From JBEKCP01 sp050014815 (GTDB lineage: Bacteria > Planctomycetota > Planctomycetia > Pirellulales > Thermoguttaceae): a stretch of DNA of 5,639 nt. Of the stretch, positions 5,331 through 5,639 are shown piece after piece. A model generated the notes under the pieces. The model did not search any database and was not told where the DNA came from. It saw nothing but the letters and a program-made list of their open reading frames with translations. Positions within the stretch are counted from its first letter, which is position 1. Each line of letters begins with the position of its first letter. The DNA lies in the NCBI GenBank assembly GCA_050014815.1, contig JBEKCP010000413.1:1-5639 (forward strand). The letters are read 5' to 3'. The translations under genes and the position numbers were made by a program.

Positions 5331-5360
5331 ATTGTACCATCGCCAACACTGCAATAGTAA
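5331..5360 (-). promoter_or_regulatory. Candidate sigma70-type promoter for the DUF4091-GH127 operon
   Basis: Read leftward: TTACTA at 5360-5355, an 18-nt spacer, then TACAAT at 5336-5331, preceded directly by TGG, which gives an extended -10 (TGnTACAAT). The -10 matches five of six consensus bases. The -35 is weak, as is tolerated with an extended -10. Initiation would be near 5324, giving a leader of about 97 nt that carries motif copy 2 and the ribosome binding site. The inverted GTGTT/AACAC pair around the -10 may bind a repressor, but this is inference. Confidence 0.45.
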
Positions 5361-5452
5361 CGTCTGCGGCCCGGACAAAGCTGCGTGAGCCGGGCTACTT
5401 CACCTTTCGCCGCGGCGTCGGTGAATTGCGATCCAAAGAGAGATGCGGCCGC

Positions 5453-5481
5453 TTGCCCTCCGTCGCCCCGGGGATTACCAT
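5453..5481 (+). promoter_or_regulatory. Weak candidate promoter for the Tat-signal gene
   Basis: TTGCCC (5453-5458), a 17-nt spacer and TACCAT (5476-5481) match four of six consensus bases at each element. An overlapping CATAAT (5479-5484) is a better -10 but has poorer spacing. Initiation would fall near 5489, within the adjacent palindrome, about 38 nt before the start codon. Such matches are easily found by chance. Confidence 0.25.
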
Positions 5482-5485
5482 AATG

Positions 5486-5495
5486 CTCGATCGAG
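5486..5495. promoter_or_regulatory. Perfect 10-bp palindrome CTCGATCGAG, possible operator
   Basis: CTCGATCGAG is perfectly self-complementary. It lies just downstream of the candidate -10 and 31 nt before the start of the Tat-signal gene, a position where a dimeric repressor could block initiation. It occurs only once in this region and could be chance in GC-rich DNA. Confidence 0.2.
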
Positions 5496-5526
5496 TGAGA
5501 GCTTCTTTTCAGTGAGAATCTCTGCC

Positions 5527-5639
5527 ATGAAAGCCGATCGGATCACACGCCGCCGCTTTCTGGAAACCCTCCCGGCGGTCGTGGGGCCGTGTGTGCTGGC
5601 GGCTTCGGTTCGCGGCGCCGAAGACGCCCCCCCGCCCAG
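5527..5639 (+). CDS. Start of a gene with a twin-arginine (Tat) signal peptide, cut by the window edge
   Basis: Only 37 full codons are visible. The N-terminus MKADRITRRRFLETLPAVVG contains TRRRFLE, a good match to the Tat consensus (S/T)RRxFLK. A mildly hydrophobic stretch (LPAVVGPCVLAASV) and a probable cleavage site near VRGAED follow. Export of a folded protein is therefore predicted. Tat signals of this style precede many Planctomycete secreted proteins (sulfatases, Gfo/Idh/MocA oxidoreductases, DUF1501 and metal- or cofactor-containing enzymes), so the product cannot be named. The start codon is supported by the complete Tat motif directly after it. The Shine-Dalgarno is poor (GTGAGAA at about 5512-5518). 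The gene is transcribed divergently from the hydrolase operon. Confidence 0.75.
   Translation, partial: MKADRITRRRFLETLPAVVGPCVLAASVRGAEDAPPP

Larger units (their letters stand above)
5258..5526. other. Divergent intergenic region between the leftward operon and the Tat-signal gene
   Basis: There is no convincing gene here. The region holds a candidate leftward promoter (5331-5360), a weaker rightward one (5453-5481), and a palindrome (5486-5495). A GTGTT/AACAC dyad (5324-5328 and 5345-5349) flanks the leftward -10 and could be an operator. I see no riboswitch-like or terminator-like hairpin with a T-run. Confidence 0.45.

Noticed and set aside
5148..5378. A minus-strand upstream frame through motif copy 2, reading the motif as PVNGYP, a possible leader peptide
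   Set aside because: The internal ATG before the motif lacks a good ribosome binding site, and the frame overlaps the DUF4091 start out of phase. At copy 1 the same frame of the motif is not used; there the motif is read as a stop codon.
4463..5515. A 350-codon plus-strand frame across the DUF4091 5' end and the divergent intergenic region
   Set aside because: It has no domain signature, crosses the promoter region and ends just before the Tat-signal gene. Its length follows from the GC bias of the opposing gene.
1..5639. CRISPR arrays, tRNA or rRNA genes, toxin-antitoxin pairs, attC-type sites
   Set aside because: No regularly spaced repeats, cloverleaf-like segments or recognisable proteins of these systems were seen. 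The two motif copies are too short and too far apart for an array.

Overview
The window looks like a GC-rich Planctomycete (Pirellulales-like) accessory region. This rests on dense G/C-ending codons, large secreted carbohydrate-active and DUF4091-type proteins, a quinoprotein-like leader segment and a twin-arginine signal peptide. Taxonomy is an inference from style, not from a marker gene.

Layout, left to right. Positions 1-99 (+) hold what looks like the last 32 codons of a transposase. Positions 100-457 hold no clear gene, only two overlapping, oppositely oriented small ORFs, each with a good Shine-Dalgarno sequence. Positions 458-2965 (-) encode a secreted GH127 (DUF1680) glycoside hydrolase of 835 residues with its catalytic Glu and Glu/Cys/Cys-Cys zinc site intact and a discoidin-like C-terminal domain. 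Positions 2993-5227 (-) encode a secreted 744-residue DUF4091/GH123-like protein. Positions 5228-5526 are a divergent intergenic region with a good candidate promoter for the leftward genes and a weaker one for the rightward gene. A gene with a Tat signal begins at 5527 (+) and runs off the window.

The two leftward genes are 27 nt apart and probably form an operon transcribed from about 5325 toward 458. Both products are predicted to be exported, and together they suggest attack on plant- or algal-type polysaccharide or glycoprotein glycans.

The unusual part is how the two genes are built. Each begins with the 5' end of a different gene family joined in frame to its main body. The DUF4091 gene opens with about 126 codons resembling the N-terminus of a PQQ-type beta-propeller quinoprotein, and what looks like the remnant of the body's own signal peptide sits at the join. 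The GH127 gene opens with about 75 codons resembling the signal peptide and N-terminus of a GH78 alpha-L-rhamnosidase. In addition, the same 14-nt motif, CCGTGAACGGTTAC, lies 16-19 nt upstream of both start codons in the same orientation. The copy between the two genes also supplies the TGA stop of the upstream gene, and a shorter copy (CCCGTGAA) supplies the TGA of the GH127 gene. So the DUF4091 gene is bracketed by direct motif copies like a cassette. Whether this is a real motif-associated process of 5'-end exchange, coincidence, or an assembly artefact cannot be settled from this window. It is the main thing worth following up.
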